DNA from: Shewanella sp. UCD-KL21
GTDB lineage: Bacteria > Pseudomonadota > Gammaproteobacteria > Enterobacterales > Shewanellaceae
Length of the DNA: 64,000 nt
Assembly (NCBI RefSeq): GCF_001957135.1
Contig: NZ_MPHK01000009.1
Coordinates: 1-64,000 of the forward strand
Reading direction: 5' to 3'
In this document: in pieces, positions 1-8,171 of the stretch
Layout of the letters: every line of letters begins with the position of its first letter
How positions within the stretch are numbered: position 1 is the stretch's first letter
Translations under genes and position numbers: made by a program
Notes under the pieces: model-generated
Database searches by the model: none
The model's input: only the letters and a program-made list of their open reading frames with translations
What the model was told of the DNA's origin: nothing

Positions 1-40
1 GCTAACTTGGGTTTGGCTCGGCTAACTTGGGTTTGGCTCG
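1..40. repeat. Perfect 20-bp tandem duplication inside tnpA
   Basis: The sequence gctaacttgggtttggctcg occurs twice without a spacer at 1-20 and 21-40. More copies could lie left of the window. It falls inside the tnpA reading frame and shifts the frame between copies. Confidence 0.9.
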
Positions 41-233
41 TCACATCTGTTGGCGTTGCCACTGTTACTTTAGCAAAAGGCATGACCGTTTTAATTTTAG
101 CCTTGTTGGCTTTACGGGCATAAAAAGTACTGGTACTTAATTTATGCTGACGACAGAAAGCCGTGATCGTTAAGCCGCTAGCGGGCTGCTGTTTTATCAA
201 AGCAGTCCAATCTTCATGAGAACGTTTAGCCAT
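1..233 (-). CDS. tnpA: IS66-family accessory protein TnpA, partial (C-terminus outside window)
   Basis: An ATG at 233 opens a frame without stops to the window edge (77 codons seen). The N-terminus MAKRSHEDWTALIKQQ, followed by LTITAFCRQHKLSTSTFYA, is the typical HTH start of the small IS66 TnpA/InsA-like protein (Ser/Thr-rich helix-turn-helix, CRQHxLSxxTFY). It is transcribed away from the IS end at 313. TnpA works with TnpB and the DDE transposase TnpC. The last codons seen are encoded by a 20-bp sequence present twice in tandem (1-20 and 21-40). Because 20 is not a multiple of three, the two copies are read in different frames, so the distal part may be altered. Assignment is by motif only. 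Confidence 0.7.
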   Translation of the reverse strand, partial: MAKRSHEDWTALIKQQPASGLTITAFCRQHKLSTSTFYARKANKAKIKTVMPFAKVTVATPTDVTSQTQVSRAKPKL

Positions 234-309
234 ATTAACTCCTGATGTATAGTCAGGAGTTAAAATAAGGGATCAATGAAAGCAGTTGAAGATGTACTTG
301 TCCGGACGT

Positions 310-2004
310 TTACGTTTCAACTATTTCATAGCAGTTGTTACACATTTGCTGTTTTATGTAGGCTAAATGGTTTGTATCGATAGGCTTTGTGCAATGTGGG
401 CAGCTGAAAGCTTCGCCAATTTCCATTAGAAAATTTTGGAAGAAAATGTCTTCTAGAGATATTCTACGAATTTCTCTAAGCTCTTTTAGATTTAGATCTT
501 CAAGTGTTGAGCTATCTAATTTGTTTTTAGAAATATTGAGAGAGTTATAACAACCGTAGTCGATAGAGAATACGTTATACGAAGTTCCTGAGTGGTCTTT
601 GTGAGAGTATCCTTTTTTTCTTAGATGCATAACTCTGAAATCGATAAGATTTTGCATATGTTTATTTTTCGTATGTTTTTCTTGAACTAGAAAGTGAATT
701 GATTTTTTATTCTCAATTACCTCTTTAACAATCTCCGTTAATAGCTGCCTTTCTACTGGATGTTTATCTATTTGTTCTTTTTTGTCAGTTTCATACCATT
801 CAGAATTAGCAGATCGCAGATTTTTTACGCTAATACGCTTTGCTGATGTGCCAGATGACAGTAAGAACTTATCATATGCGTTTATAAACAAGTTCATAAA
901 GTCACGAGGTATTCCTGCACTAGCTACTAATATTTCATTCAGAGCAACGTTTGCCAAAAATACATTTATAAGTTTTTCTTTATTTGATTTATAATCTCTC
1001 AATAAGCTATTTATTGAGAGAGAATCAATTGACATTAAGTGCTTGTAAACTAGGTCGTTGAAAAAGTTTCTAGTTTCTAACTTGTTGACCTCAAAAACGT
1101 AACGCATATCAAGCGGATAACCAAAAATATCCCCACCATCTTCAAGGCCGAAAAATTTCTCATCAGTTTTAATACCTAAGTTTGTTCGATTTGGTATGGC
1201 TGCAATTTTTAATGTCACAGGGATTGCAGAAAAACTTTTTTTAAGTATTTCAGCTAAATATATTTGAGTACTTAGTTCTACTTCTGACCACTCATCAAGC
1301 ATTAAGGTGATACGTTTTAGCGACAATGTTTCCAGTATACCCTCTATTACATTCGTAATATCCAATATAGAAATATACGAATTTAGTGTTTTGTCCCCAG
1401 ATACCTTTTTTTGTGAATCAGATTTAACTTTTAATTCCGGAGATTTAGAAAGTTTAGCAGCCCCTCCTAAACTTTGGATTTCCTCTTCTGAAACTGTCAA
1501 AGATGTCGGTTTATTAAACTTTCTACCATCGAATTCTAAGTATATACGTTCAAGTTTTTCTATTAGGCTACGACCTTTAATCTCTAGAAGGTGACCATTT
1601 TTATTGTCAAATTCGTTAATGTCACATATATGCTTGATATTCAAATAGAGTGTATGAGCCAATTCCTGCATTAAGTATTTGAATATTAAAATAGAATTAG
1701 TTTCTTGAGATCCTTGCTCATTAGACAGCAAAGGAACTATGCGACGTATATCAATATAAATGGGAAAGTTTTTGTGAGTTTGTAAATCAATAGATATTTT
1801 TTCTTCTAATGCTTTGAGTAAATGAGTCTTCCCTGAACCACGACGGCCATAAATAACAGTATTATTTCTATTATTTATATTATTTATATTTTCAGCACCA
1901 GAATAGAGCTCAATATAGCTTTCGTACTCGATGTTTTCAGCCCTTACATTATCAGCAAGGCCAGAAACACAAGCTTTAATGGCTTCAGATTTCAAATTAA
2001 GCAT
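310..2004 (-). CDS. Orphan ORC/Cdc6-like P-loop ATPase with C-terminal zinc ribbon; 3' end formed by IS66 insertion
   Basis: The 564-aa protein has Walker A GRRGSGKT at residues 53-60, Walker B TLMLDEW at about 233-239, a sensor-1-like segment AAIPNRTN near 268-275 and a GIPRDF segment resembling the sensor-2 region of ORC/Cdc6-type AAA+ proteins. A C-terminal CPHC (535-538) and CNNC (555-558) pair probably binds zinc. The start at 2004 has AAAGGA six bases upstream. The gene is visibly AT-rich compared with its neighbours and stands alone between an IS66 end and repeat-rich DNA, which suggests horizontal transfer. Its TAA stop (310-312) and the last base of the final codon lie inside the IS terminal repeat, so the original C-terminus has been replaced. 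The family occurs among orphan ATPases of accessory islands; a role in defence or plasmid/phage biology is only an inference. Confidence 0.6.
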   Translation of the reverse strand: MLNLKSEAIKACVSGLADNVRAENIEYESYIELYSGAENINNINNRNNTVIYGRRGSGKTHLLKALEEKISIDLQTHKNFPIYIDIRRIVPLLSNEQGSQETNSILIFKYLMQELAHTLYLNIKHICDINEFDNKNGHLLEIKGRSLIEKLERIYLEFDGRKFNKPTSLTVSEEEIQSLGGAAKLSKSPELKVKSDSQKKVSGDKTLNSYISILDITNVIEGILETLSLKRITLMLDEWSEVELSTQIYLAEILKKSFSAIPVTLKIAAIPNRTNLGIKTDEKFFGLEDGGDIFGYPLDMRYVFEVNKLETRNFFNDLVYKHLMSIDSLSINSLLRDYKSNKEKLINVFLANVALNEILVASAGIPRDFMNLFINAYDKFLLSSGTSAKRISVKNLRSANSEWYETDKKEQIDKHPVERQLLTEIVKEVIENKKSIHFLVQEKHTKNKHMQNLIDFRVMHLRKKGYSHKDHSGTSYNVFSIDYGCYNSLNISKNKLDSSTLEDLNLKELREIRRISLEDIFFQNFLMEIGEAFSCPHCTKPIDTNHLAYIKQQMCNNCYEIVET

Positions 2005-2289
2005 GTATATCCTTTGAGCGAAATTATTGGGGTTATGAATTTGTTGGGTAAGAATAAATTAATAGAGGAGTTGATAGACACATGTAATTAAATGGCATTA
2101 TCTTCCTTAAATGGCGTGCTCGATGATTGTGTTCGAGGTTACCTGATTCTGACCTTAAATTGTTACATTTAATATCATTTGTATCTTTAATTCAATGTTT
2201 TACTTGGTTTTTTGTTGGAAAGTCTATCTGAGACCATTAGTTCAATCTAATCCATTGCCTGCCGCAGGTGCTGTATAGGATATACGAAT

Positions 2290-2577
2290 GTCGCGATCAC
2301 ATGGATGTGAAAGAGCGACCTTATGTGCAAGCAGGACTGTGACACGCTGCAAGTTCATCCCTGAAAGCTCGGCCATGACGTCCATGTCATGGACGGTCAC
2401 AGCCGCGCTTACACCGGGATTATTACCTCTTCGATTTGACTGTATTTGTGGCAATTAAAAAAAGCTAAAAAGCAGAAAATCTATTTGCCTCCGACTCAAT
2501 ATGGATTGAGGTCATCGAGAAAAGTCCGTGAGCTTGGCATGGATGCCAAGCTAGCTTTCGAGGTGCAGGGATGCACC
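2290..2577. repeat. Cluster of four hairpins with related loops
   Basis: Inverted repeats are seen at 2297-2310 (TCACAT-gg-ATGTGA, with outer GTCGC/GCGAC arms at 2290-2319), 2373-2392 (CCATGAC-gtccat-GTCATGG), 2531-2552 (AGCTTGGCA-tgga-TGCCAAGCT) and 2562-2577 (GGTGCA-ggga-TGCACC). The loop motif (A/G)TGGATG or GGGATG recurs, on one strand or the other. The arms differ but the loop is kept. None has a T-tract, so they are not terminators. They resemble degenerate repeat elements common in intergenic DNA of marine gammaproteobacteria; their function is unknown. Confidence 0.65.
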
Positions 2578-2750
2578 ATCGGAAGCGTTAGGGCTTTTCG
2601 ACAATGACTGAAGCAGTCTACAAACGAAGTCAAAAGCTGGATCAATCCCCATCGAAAATCATGCGCTTTTCAGCATTTTTCGGCGGGGCAGCGGGGTGTT
2701 CCAAGAGGGTATTGCTGTTGATACCCTTTTGGTCGGGTGTGGGCGAAGCG

Positions 2751-2917
2751 CCACGACGTTAATCCAAACGGAGTTTGGAAATACAGGCTGAAACCTAGAT
2801 ATCAAAATCAGCAGTGGGCAGAAAACCCACGACGTTAACTCAAAAGGAGTTTGGAATTACAGGCAGAAACCCCACAACTTTAATCCAAACGAAGTTTGGA
2901 AATACAAAAAGGAAACC
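2751..2917. repeat. Three degenerate direct repeats, each with a TCCAAAC/GTTTGGA-type palindrome
   Basis: Units of about 45 bp begin near 2751, 2826 and 2871. Each has the order cgacgtt or caacttt, then aatccaaacg or aactcaaaag, then gagtttgga or aagtttgga, then aatacag or attacag, and ends in aaacc. Units 1 and 3 contain the near-perfect inverted repeat TCCAAAC-nga-GTTTGGA (2763-2779 and 2884-2900). Unit 2 has mutated arms. The spacing is irregular (75 and 45 bp). Confidence 0.7.
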
Positions 2918-3069
2918 AATGGTCTAAATATGCTAAGCGCCAAAAACGGTTTAAAATCACAAAAAATAGCAATAATTTAATGCTGTTAAGATGTTTTATT
3001 TTTTATCATTTACAATGCCTGTCCGACAAGAAATAATAACAACAATAATGATTTCTCTTGAGCTGAACT

Positions 3070-3546
3070 ATGCCTACTCCTAATAACGCTGAAATTTTTG
3101 CTAAAGCAGAACAACTATGTCATGACAATGGCGTAAAGCTAACGGCAAAAAGAAAGAATGTTTTAGGTGTATTACTTAACTCCAGTAAACCCTTATCAGC
3201 CTATGAAATCGTTGATATTTACCGTGCAACACACCAAGAATCATTAGCGCCGATGTCTGTTTATCGTATGCTGGATATACTCAGTGAGCTGCCGTTAGTG
3301 CATAAGCTATCATCTGAAAATAAATACCTAGCTTGTTCACACATCACTTGCGCTCACAAACACCAAGTACCGCAGTTTTTGATTTGTAAAAGCTGTGGCA
3401 AAGTGGCTGAGAAGGGCATTCAAGCCAGCGTGATTGAGGCATTAAAAGAGAGCATTCAACAAGCGGATTTTCAACTGCTCAACTCTCAAATAGAATTACA
3501 ATGCTTATGTAATGACTGCGCTAACCCTAGCGAAAAGCCTGATTAG
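3070..3546 (+). CDS. zur: Fur-family zinc uptake regulator (Zur)
   Basis: The 158-aa protein has the winged-helix Fur fold: an N-terminal HTH (residues ~15-75, with KLTAKRKNVLGVLL and MSVYRMLDIL), then a dimerisation domain with the structural-zinc pairs CKSCGK and CLCNDC. The late second Cys pair, the SVYR recognition helix and the lack of the His-rich Fur motif HHDH favour Zur over Fur. Zur with bound zinc represses zinc-uptake genes. It stands convergent to a TonB receptor gene whose start has a Zur-like palindrome, which supports the name. The start ATG at 3070 has only a weak GAG-type site upstream. Confidence 0.8.
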   Translation: MPTPNNAEIFAKAEQLCHDNGVKLTAKRKNVLGVLLNSSKPLSAYEIVDIYRATHQESLAPMSVYRMLDILSELPLVHKLSSENKYLACSHITCAHKHQVPQFLICKSCGKVAEKGIQASVIEALKESIQQADFQLLNSQIELQCLCNDCANPSEKPD

Positions 3547-3631
3547 CAACCCATCCTCTTTATCTGAAATCTGACACCTGACAGCTGGCAACTCAGCCCA
3601 ACTGATAGATTCACCTCTCTATATTCCCAAC

Positions 3632-3655
3632 AAAAAAGCGACCCCAAGGTCGCTT
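3632..3655 (-). terminator. Rho-independent terminator of the TonB receptor gene
   Basis: On the minus strand AAGCGACC, a TTGG loop and GGTCGCTT are followed by TTTT. It lies 70 bases beyond the receptor stop codon and also closes the gap to the convergent zur gene. Confidence 0.85.
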
Positions 3656-3724
3656 AATGTCATTGCGGCGTTGGCGATGCTAAGCGCTTGGCCGAAAAGC
3701 CCAAGCAGCAATTAATCCAGAAAA

Positions 3725-5857
3725 TTAGAATTGATACTTAACACTTGCCGAAAAGTTTATCGGCTCACCCGGCATAGTCCATAACCTGTGATACGAGCTT
3801 TCAAAGTATTGCTCATTAAACAGGTTATTCACATCAAGCATTACACTAAACTTGCTGCTTAACTCTACCGCTGCTGACAGATTCACTAAGGTGTATGCAG
3901 GTAAAATATAATCAGGTGATGTGGTTTCACCTAGACGGTCGCCAACGTAATTGACCGTAGCGCCAAAGTAGGCTTCTTTACCCATAATGTCAGTGTGATG
4001 TCTTAGGGCAACATGACCCACATGCTCAGCGACGTTGATTAAGCGTGAACCTTTAGGAATCGGTACTCCCCAGTCATTATCAATCAAGTCGTTGGCTGTT
4101 CTTGCATCGGTATAAGCGTAGGCTAATTCAATGCTGGTATCAGCCGTTAGTAAGGTGGTCAGCTGAAACTCAACCCCCTGACTTTCAACTTCACCTAAAG
4201 TCGCTGAAAGCCCAGTGTCTGGCTCTGCGGTTAACATATTGGTTTTGCTGGCATCAAACAGTGCAAGGCTACCAGAGAACCGGTCAGCGACATTTTGCCA
4301 TTTAAGACCGACTTCAAAAGATTTAGTTTGTTCTGGGTCAAAAGCATTTCTGTCTGAATCAAGCCCAGGATTAGGTCTGAAACCTTCAGCGTAGCTGGTG
4401 TAAATATTGATATTGTCATCCAGTTCATAGACAAAACCGAAACGAGAAGATACTTCAGTTTGATCTTGCTCTTGTGACTCATTATCCAGTTTATTTAAAA
4501 TATGCTGATTAAAGCTATCGACCCTGAAACCCAATAACAGCTTGGCTTTATCAGTCAATTCAATTAAATCTTGTGCGTAAAAACCAAGGCCTTTTTGCTC
4601 TTCAGAGGTTAAGGTTGTGGGTGTGGTTTCAGGCTGATACATAGTGTAATCAGGGTTATTAGGATCGATTGAGTAGGTCGTATCGCCTGAGCCCCAAGCG
4701 GTTCGCCACACTCGATAATCAGTATCTAGCTGGAAGTTATAATAATCTAACCCAATTAATAGATTATTCGTTATTCCACCAAGCTCTAGGTCACCGCTGA
4801 CTTCAAAACGCGCCGAGAAGTCTTGCGCCTGATAATCACGCTCTCTTCTTTGTCTTGATAACGTATTTGGGTCGCTATAAATCAGCTGGCGGCCGTCAGA
4901 CAGTTCAGCATCTGAAGATTGACCTACAAAGGATGAATCCCGATAAGCTAAACCGGCTAATAAATGCCATGAGTTATTAAGCTGATGATTTAATAGTAGT
5001 TGGTGTCCTAGCGCCTCAACTTTATGGGCACCGTCTCGGGTATCACCATAAAAAGCAGCAGTATCGACAGCGTCAAAGTCATTATCTAACACATAGACAC
5101 CGCGATCTAACGGCTTGCTTTGATGTAGGATTTCCATTTCATAACTTAAGCTAGTGGCGTCAGAGATATTCCACAAAAGTGACGGGCTTAAATTTAAGCT
5201 TTCAATATCAACATGGTCACGATAGGTCTCTGAATCTTCGTAAAAGCCATTAATGCGATAAGCAACATCGTCACTAATGCCTTTGGTGTGATCAAATTCG
5301 ACTTGTTTTTGATTGAAATTACCTAAGGTTCCCTGAATATAACCCTGTTCATCAAATTGCGGTTTTTTGGTAATGATATTAACAGTACCGCCCGGTTCAC
5401 CTTGTCCGTACAGTGCTGATCCCGGCCCTTTCATTACTTCAATGGTTTCAATATTGGCGGTGTTTCTGTTGCCGTTATAACCGCGGGAGTTAAAGCCGTT
5501 AACTAAGTAACCTGTTGGGTTATTCTCATCGCCTGAAAAGCCGCGAATAGCAAAGCTATCAAACATACCACCAGAGTTATTCTGTCTTACGATACTGGGC
5601 GAAAAGTCCAAGGCGTCCATGAAACGAGTAATGCCCTCGTTTTTGATGGTATCGGCATTAATTCTATCTACTGCTTGGGGGGTATCAATCAATGGCACGT
5701 TGCCTCGGTAAGGCTGCCAAAGTCTGTTTACCTCAATGCGCTCAATATCATCATTGGTTTCTGAGGTTGGGTTATTACTATCTTGCGCTAACGCACCATT
5801 AGAAATGACAATAATTGAATATAGAAAATGCTTTTTCACGTGCTTTGCCCTAATCAA
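3725..5857 (-). CDS. TonB-dependent siderophore-type outer-membrane receptor, probably Zur-regulated
   Basis: The 710-aa protein has a signal peptide ending near GALAQ, a TonB-box-like segment IERIEVNRL, a plug domain (about residues 50-160; DTPQAVDRI, SIVRQNNSGG, IRGF, GPGSALYGQGEPGGTVNI) and a 22-strand barrel ending in YQF, as expected for outer-membrane insertion. The plug motifs belong to the FhuE/FpvA-like siderophore receptor subfamily. Energy would come from TonB-ExbBD. Its convergent neighbour is zur, and a 12-bp palindrome of Zur-box type lies 20 bases upstream of its start, so its substrate may be a zinc chelate and not a ferric siderophore. Substrate cannot be read from the sequence. 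Confidence 0.85.
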   Translation of the reverse strand: MIRAKHVKKHFLYSIIVISNGALAQDSNNPTSETNDDIERIEVNRLWQPYRGNVPLIDTPQAVDRINADTIKNEGITRFMDALDFSPSIVRQNNSGGMFDSFAIRGFSGDENNPTGYLVNGFNSRGYNGNRNTANIETIEVMKGPGSALYGQGEPGGTVNIITKKPQFDEQGYIQGTLGNFNQKQVEFDHTKGISDDVAYRINGFYEDSETYRDHVDIESLNLSPSLLWNISDATSLSYEMEILHQSKPLDRGVYVLDNDFDAVDTAAFYGDTRDGAHKVEALGHQLLLNHQLNNSWHLLAGLAYRDSSFVGQSSDAELSDGRQLIYSDPNTLSRQRRERDYQAQDFSARFEVSGDLELGGITNNLLIGLDYYNFQLDTDYRVWRTAWGSGDTTYSIDPNNPDYTMYQPETTPTTLTSEEQKGLGFYAQDLIELTDKAKLLLGFRVDSFNQHILNKLDNESQEQDQTEVSSRFGFVYELDDNINIYTSYAEGFRPNPGLDSDRNAFDPEQTKSFEVGLKWQNVADRFSGSLALFDASKTNMLTAEPDTGLSATLGEVESQGVEFQLTTLLTADTSIELAYAYTDARTANDLIDNDWGVPIPKGSRLINVAEHVGHVALRHHTDIMGKEAYFGATVNYVGDRLGETTSPDYILPAYTLVNLSAAVELSSKFSVMLDVNNLFNEQYFESSYHRLWTMPGEPINFSASVKYQF

Positions 5858-5876
5858 GGATTAACTTAAAAACGTA

Positions 5877-5888
5877 ATGTTATAACAT
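5877..5888. promoter_or_regulatory. Candidate Zur operator upstream of the TonB receptor
   Basis: ATGTTATAACAT is a perfect 12-bp palindrome, 19 bases from the receptor start codon, inside the longer sequence gtaatgttataacatatcat. Known proteobacterial Zur boxes are built on TGTTATA/TATAACA half-sites. The site does not resemble a Fur box (GATAATGATwATCATTATC). Naming it a Zur site is inference supported by the neighbouring zur gene. Confidence 0.5.
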
Positions 5889-6601
5889 ATCATTTATGGC
5901 GTCAAAGTGAAGTCAGTAACAAATAGTCAATACAGGAAAATAATTACTGTTAAGCAAAAAAGCATAGATAGAAACATAGAAACAGAGGACGAGATAAAGG
6001 CATGCTTACCGATGTGGCTGCGCATGGCTTATAAGAGAAAATGTACATCATACCTATAGGGGCGAGTGGGTTGAGATAGCTGATAAATATGTATGTTTAG
6101 CAACGCACGGGTTAAGTTAGGTTTGTTGATTCTGATTTATTCCCTTAATTTATAAAGGCTTATTAAATGCTTACTTATTTCCTTTCTTATCAGAATGATT
6201 AAATAACACTTCATATCCTTACTTTTATTAGGTTTATTTAATGCGGCCTCATCTCCTTCCTTTTACTAGGCTTATTAAAATTATACTATTTATTATTTTA
6301 AGCAAAATAGTATCGCTGGATAAGTCATCTCAGCCTGTCAAATCGCTTCAATAGAGCTTTTACGTCTTATTTTGACCACGATAAAAAAATTAAAGCATTA
6401 ATTTCACAGTGAAAAGGTAAATTCCTACTTAATGATGATCGTACGGTAAAACCTTACACCACCTGGTTTTGGTGATGATTAATGTATCTGTAATAGTGTT
6501 TAAGTTAGTGGTTTGAAGGGTTTAACCCTTCAATAGCGATTGTTATATCGTTTTTTTACGCAATATACTTCAGACAGATTTAAAAAATAAGTTTTGATTT
6601 T
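5889..6601. other. Intergenic region between TonB receptor and gadB
   Basis: About 700 bases without a supported gene. An imperfect ~30-bp direct repeat is visible (6212-6242 and 6250-6281, sharing cat.tcctt.cttttа-like cores followed by tagg.ttatt.aa), with a weaker third relative near 6157-6172. The length suggests a long regulatory region for gadB, which is typically under multi-regulator control in other bacteria. Confidence 0.45.
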
Positions 6602-6629
6602 TTGACAAACATATTATTGCATCAATACT
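6602..6629 (+). promoter_or_regulatory. Candidate sigma70 promoter of gadB
   Basis: A perfect -35 TTGACA (6602-6607) is followed after 16 bases by AATACT (6624-6629), a 4-of-6 match to TATAAT. It lies 65 bases upstream of the gadB start. Confidence 0.4.
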
Positions 6630-6693
6630 TAAATAATATTAGCTAAACACTATTATGTGATTTTATTTTCAACATTATCGGGAGTTTTAAAAA

Positions 6694-8088
6694 ATGCCTC
6701 TTCATTCTAAAGATTCGGTCAGAAATGATTTGTTAGATGATGTCTACTCATCAAAAGACCTTTCAATGTCAATGCCAAAATACAAAATACCAGAAAATGA
6801 ACATGATCCACGTCATGCTTATCAAGTGATTCATGATGAATTAATGCTAGATGGTAACTCTCGTCAAAACTTAGCGACTTTTTGTCAAACATGGATAGAA
6901 GACGAAGTTCATAAATTGATGGATGAATGTGTCGATAAAAACATGATCGACAAAGATGAATACCCTCAAACTGCCGAAATCGAAGCTAGATGTACCCATA
7001 TGCTGGCAGAGCTTTGGAATTCGCCTGATGCTGAAAATACCTTAGGTTGTTCTACTACCGGTTCTAGTGAAGCGGCAATGCTTGGCGGTATGGCATTAAA
7101 GTGGGCTTGGCGCGAAAAAATGAAAGCGCTAGGTAAGCCAACTGATAAACCAAACATTGTTTGTGGCCCTGTACAGGTTTGTTGGCATAAATTTGCTCGC
7201 TATTGGGATGTTGAGTTACGTGAAATTCCGATGGAAGGTGATCGCTTAATTATGAGCCCTGAAGAGGTCATAAAACGTTGTGATGAGAACACCATCGGTG
7301 TCATCCCAACTCTAGGTGTGACTTTTACTTGTCAATATGAACCCGTTAAAGCGGTTCATGATGCACTGGATAAATTACAAGAAGATACCGGTCTAGATAT
7401 CCCTATGCATATTGATGCGGCAAGTGGTGGCTTTTTAGCGCCGTTTTGTGAACCTGAATTAGAGTGGGATTTCCGTCTAGCTCGCGTTAAATCAATTAAT
7501 GCGTCTGGTCATAAGTTTGGTCTGTCTCCTTTAGGGGTGGGTTGGATCGTATGGCGTGATGCATCAGCATTGCATGAAGATCTTATCTTCCATGTGAACT
7601 ACCTTGGCGGTGACATGCCATGTTTCGCATTGAACTTCTCTCGTCCTGGTGGGCAAATTGTTGCGCAATATTATAACTTCTTACGTTTAGGCAAAGAGGG
7701 TTACCGCAAAATTCATAATGCTTGTTACGAGACTGCGCAGTATTTATCTGCCGAAATCGAAAAGCTAGGTATGTTCGAGATTATTTATGATGGTCATGGC
7801 GGCATCCCTGCAATGAGTTGGTCATTAAAAGAAGGTGTTGAACCTGGTTTTAACCTGTTTGATTTATCTGACCGAATCCGTTCTCGCGGCTGGCAAATTG
7901 CAGCTTATGCAATGCCGCCAAAACGAGAAGACCTTGTCATTATGCGTATTCTAGTACGTCATGGTTTTAGTCGAGATCAAGCAGACTTACTTGTCGATGA
8001 CTTGAAGCGCTGTATTGATTTCTTCGCTAAAAACCCGGTTGTACACGGTAGTAATTCAGTAGAGTCCTCTGGGTTTAATCACGGATAA
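6694..8088 (+). CDS. gadB: Glutamate decarboxylase (PLP-dependent)
   Basis: The 464-aa protein is collinear with Escherichia coli GadA/GadB (466 aa). It converts glutamate to GABA and CO2 and consumes a cytoplasmic proton. Visible are the substrate/PLP segment [50 protein letters not shown] and the Schiff-base lysine K274 in [11 protein letters not shown]. The penultimate residue is His463 (ending NHG), equivalent to His465 of E. coli GadB, which closes the active site at neutral pH, so pH gating is probably kept. The N-terminus is divergent, about residues 1-30. The start has GGGAG eight bases upstream. A strong terminator follows, then an exchanger gene in the same direction. Confidence 0.95.
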   Translation: MPLHSKDSVRNDLLDDVYSSKDLSMSMPKYKIPENEHDPRHAYQVIHDELMLDGNSRQNLATFCQTWIEDEVHKLMDECVDKNMIDKDEYPQTAEIEARCTHMLAELWNSPDAENTLGCSTTGSSEAAMLGGMALKWAWREKMKALGKPTDKPNIVCGPVQVCWHKFARYWDVELREIPMEGDRLIMSPEEVIKRCDENTIGVIPTLGVTFTCQYEPVKAVHDALDKLQEDTGLDIPMHIDAASGGFLAPFCEPELEWDFRLARVKSINASGHKFGLSPLGVGWIVWRDASALHEDLIFHVNYLGGDMPCFALNFSRPGGQIVAQYYNFLRLGKEGYRKIHNACYETAQYLSAEIEKLGMFEIIYDGHGGIPAMSWSLKEGVEPGFNLFDLSDRIRSRGWQIAAYAMPPKREDLVIMRILVRHGFSRDQADLLVDDLKRCIDFFAKNPVVHGSNSVESSGFNHG

Positions 8089-8106
8089 CTGAAAGCGCTA
8101 TTATTT

Positions 8107-8144
8107 GAGAGATTACTGACTGTGTCAGTAATCTCTCATTTTTT
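8107..8144 (+). terminator. Strong rho-independent terminator between gadB and the exchanger gene
   Basis: A perfect 14-bp stem GAGAGATTACTGAC / GTCAGTAATCTCTC with a TGT loop is followed by ATTTTTT. It starts 18 bases after the gadB stop and ends 28 bases before the next start, so the exchanger gene depends on read-through or on its own promoter. Confidence 0.9.
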
Positions 8145-8171
8145 ACATTGCTTGTTAAAATTGAGACAGTT

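Larger units (their letters stand above)
1..313 (-). mobile_element. IS66-family insertion sequence, left end (continues beyond window)
   Basis: Read on the minus strand, the element begins at 313 with GTAAACGTCCGGACAAGTAC, which matches the GTAA-plus-CGTCCGG type of terminal repeat known for IS66-family elements. The first transposition gene starts 80 bases further in and runs off the left edge. The rest of the element (tnpB, tnpC, right end) lies outside the window, so its length and any 8-bp target duplication cannot be checked. The duplication, if present, should be the eight bases at 314-321. Confidence 0.72.
2005..3069. other. Gene-free, hairpin- and repeat-rich spacer between the ATPase and zur
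   Basis: About 1 kb without a convincing gene. A 70-codon minus-strand frame at 2242-2454 runs through two hairpins and has no ribosome-binding site, so it is not called. The stretch contains four hairpins with related GGATG-type loops (2290-2577) and three degenerate direct repeats (2751-2917). The last ~150 bases, AT-rich, should carry the zur promoter, but no clear -35/-10 pair was recognised. Confidence 0.6.

Noticed and set aside
2242..2454. 70-codon minus-strand frame in the repeat region
   Set aside because: It runs through two hairpins, has no ribosome-binding site, and its composition is explained by the repeats.
2751..2917. CRISPR array
   Set aside because: Only three imperfect units with unequal spacing, no cas genes.
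8148..8171. TTG start giving eight extra residues on the exchanger
   Set aside because: ATG 8172 has its own ribosome-binding site and the TTG does not.
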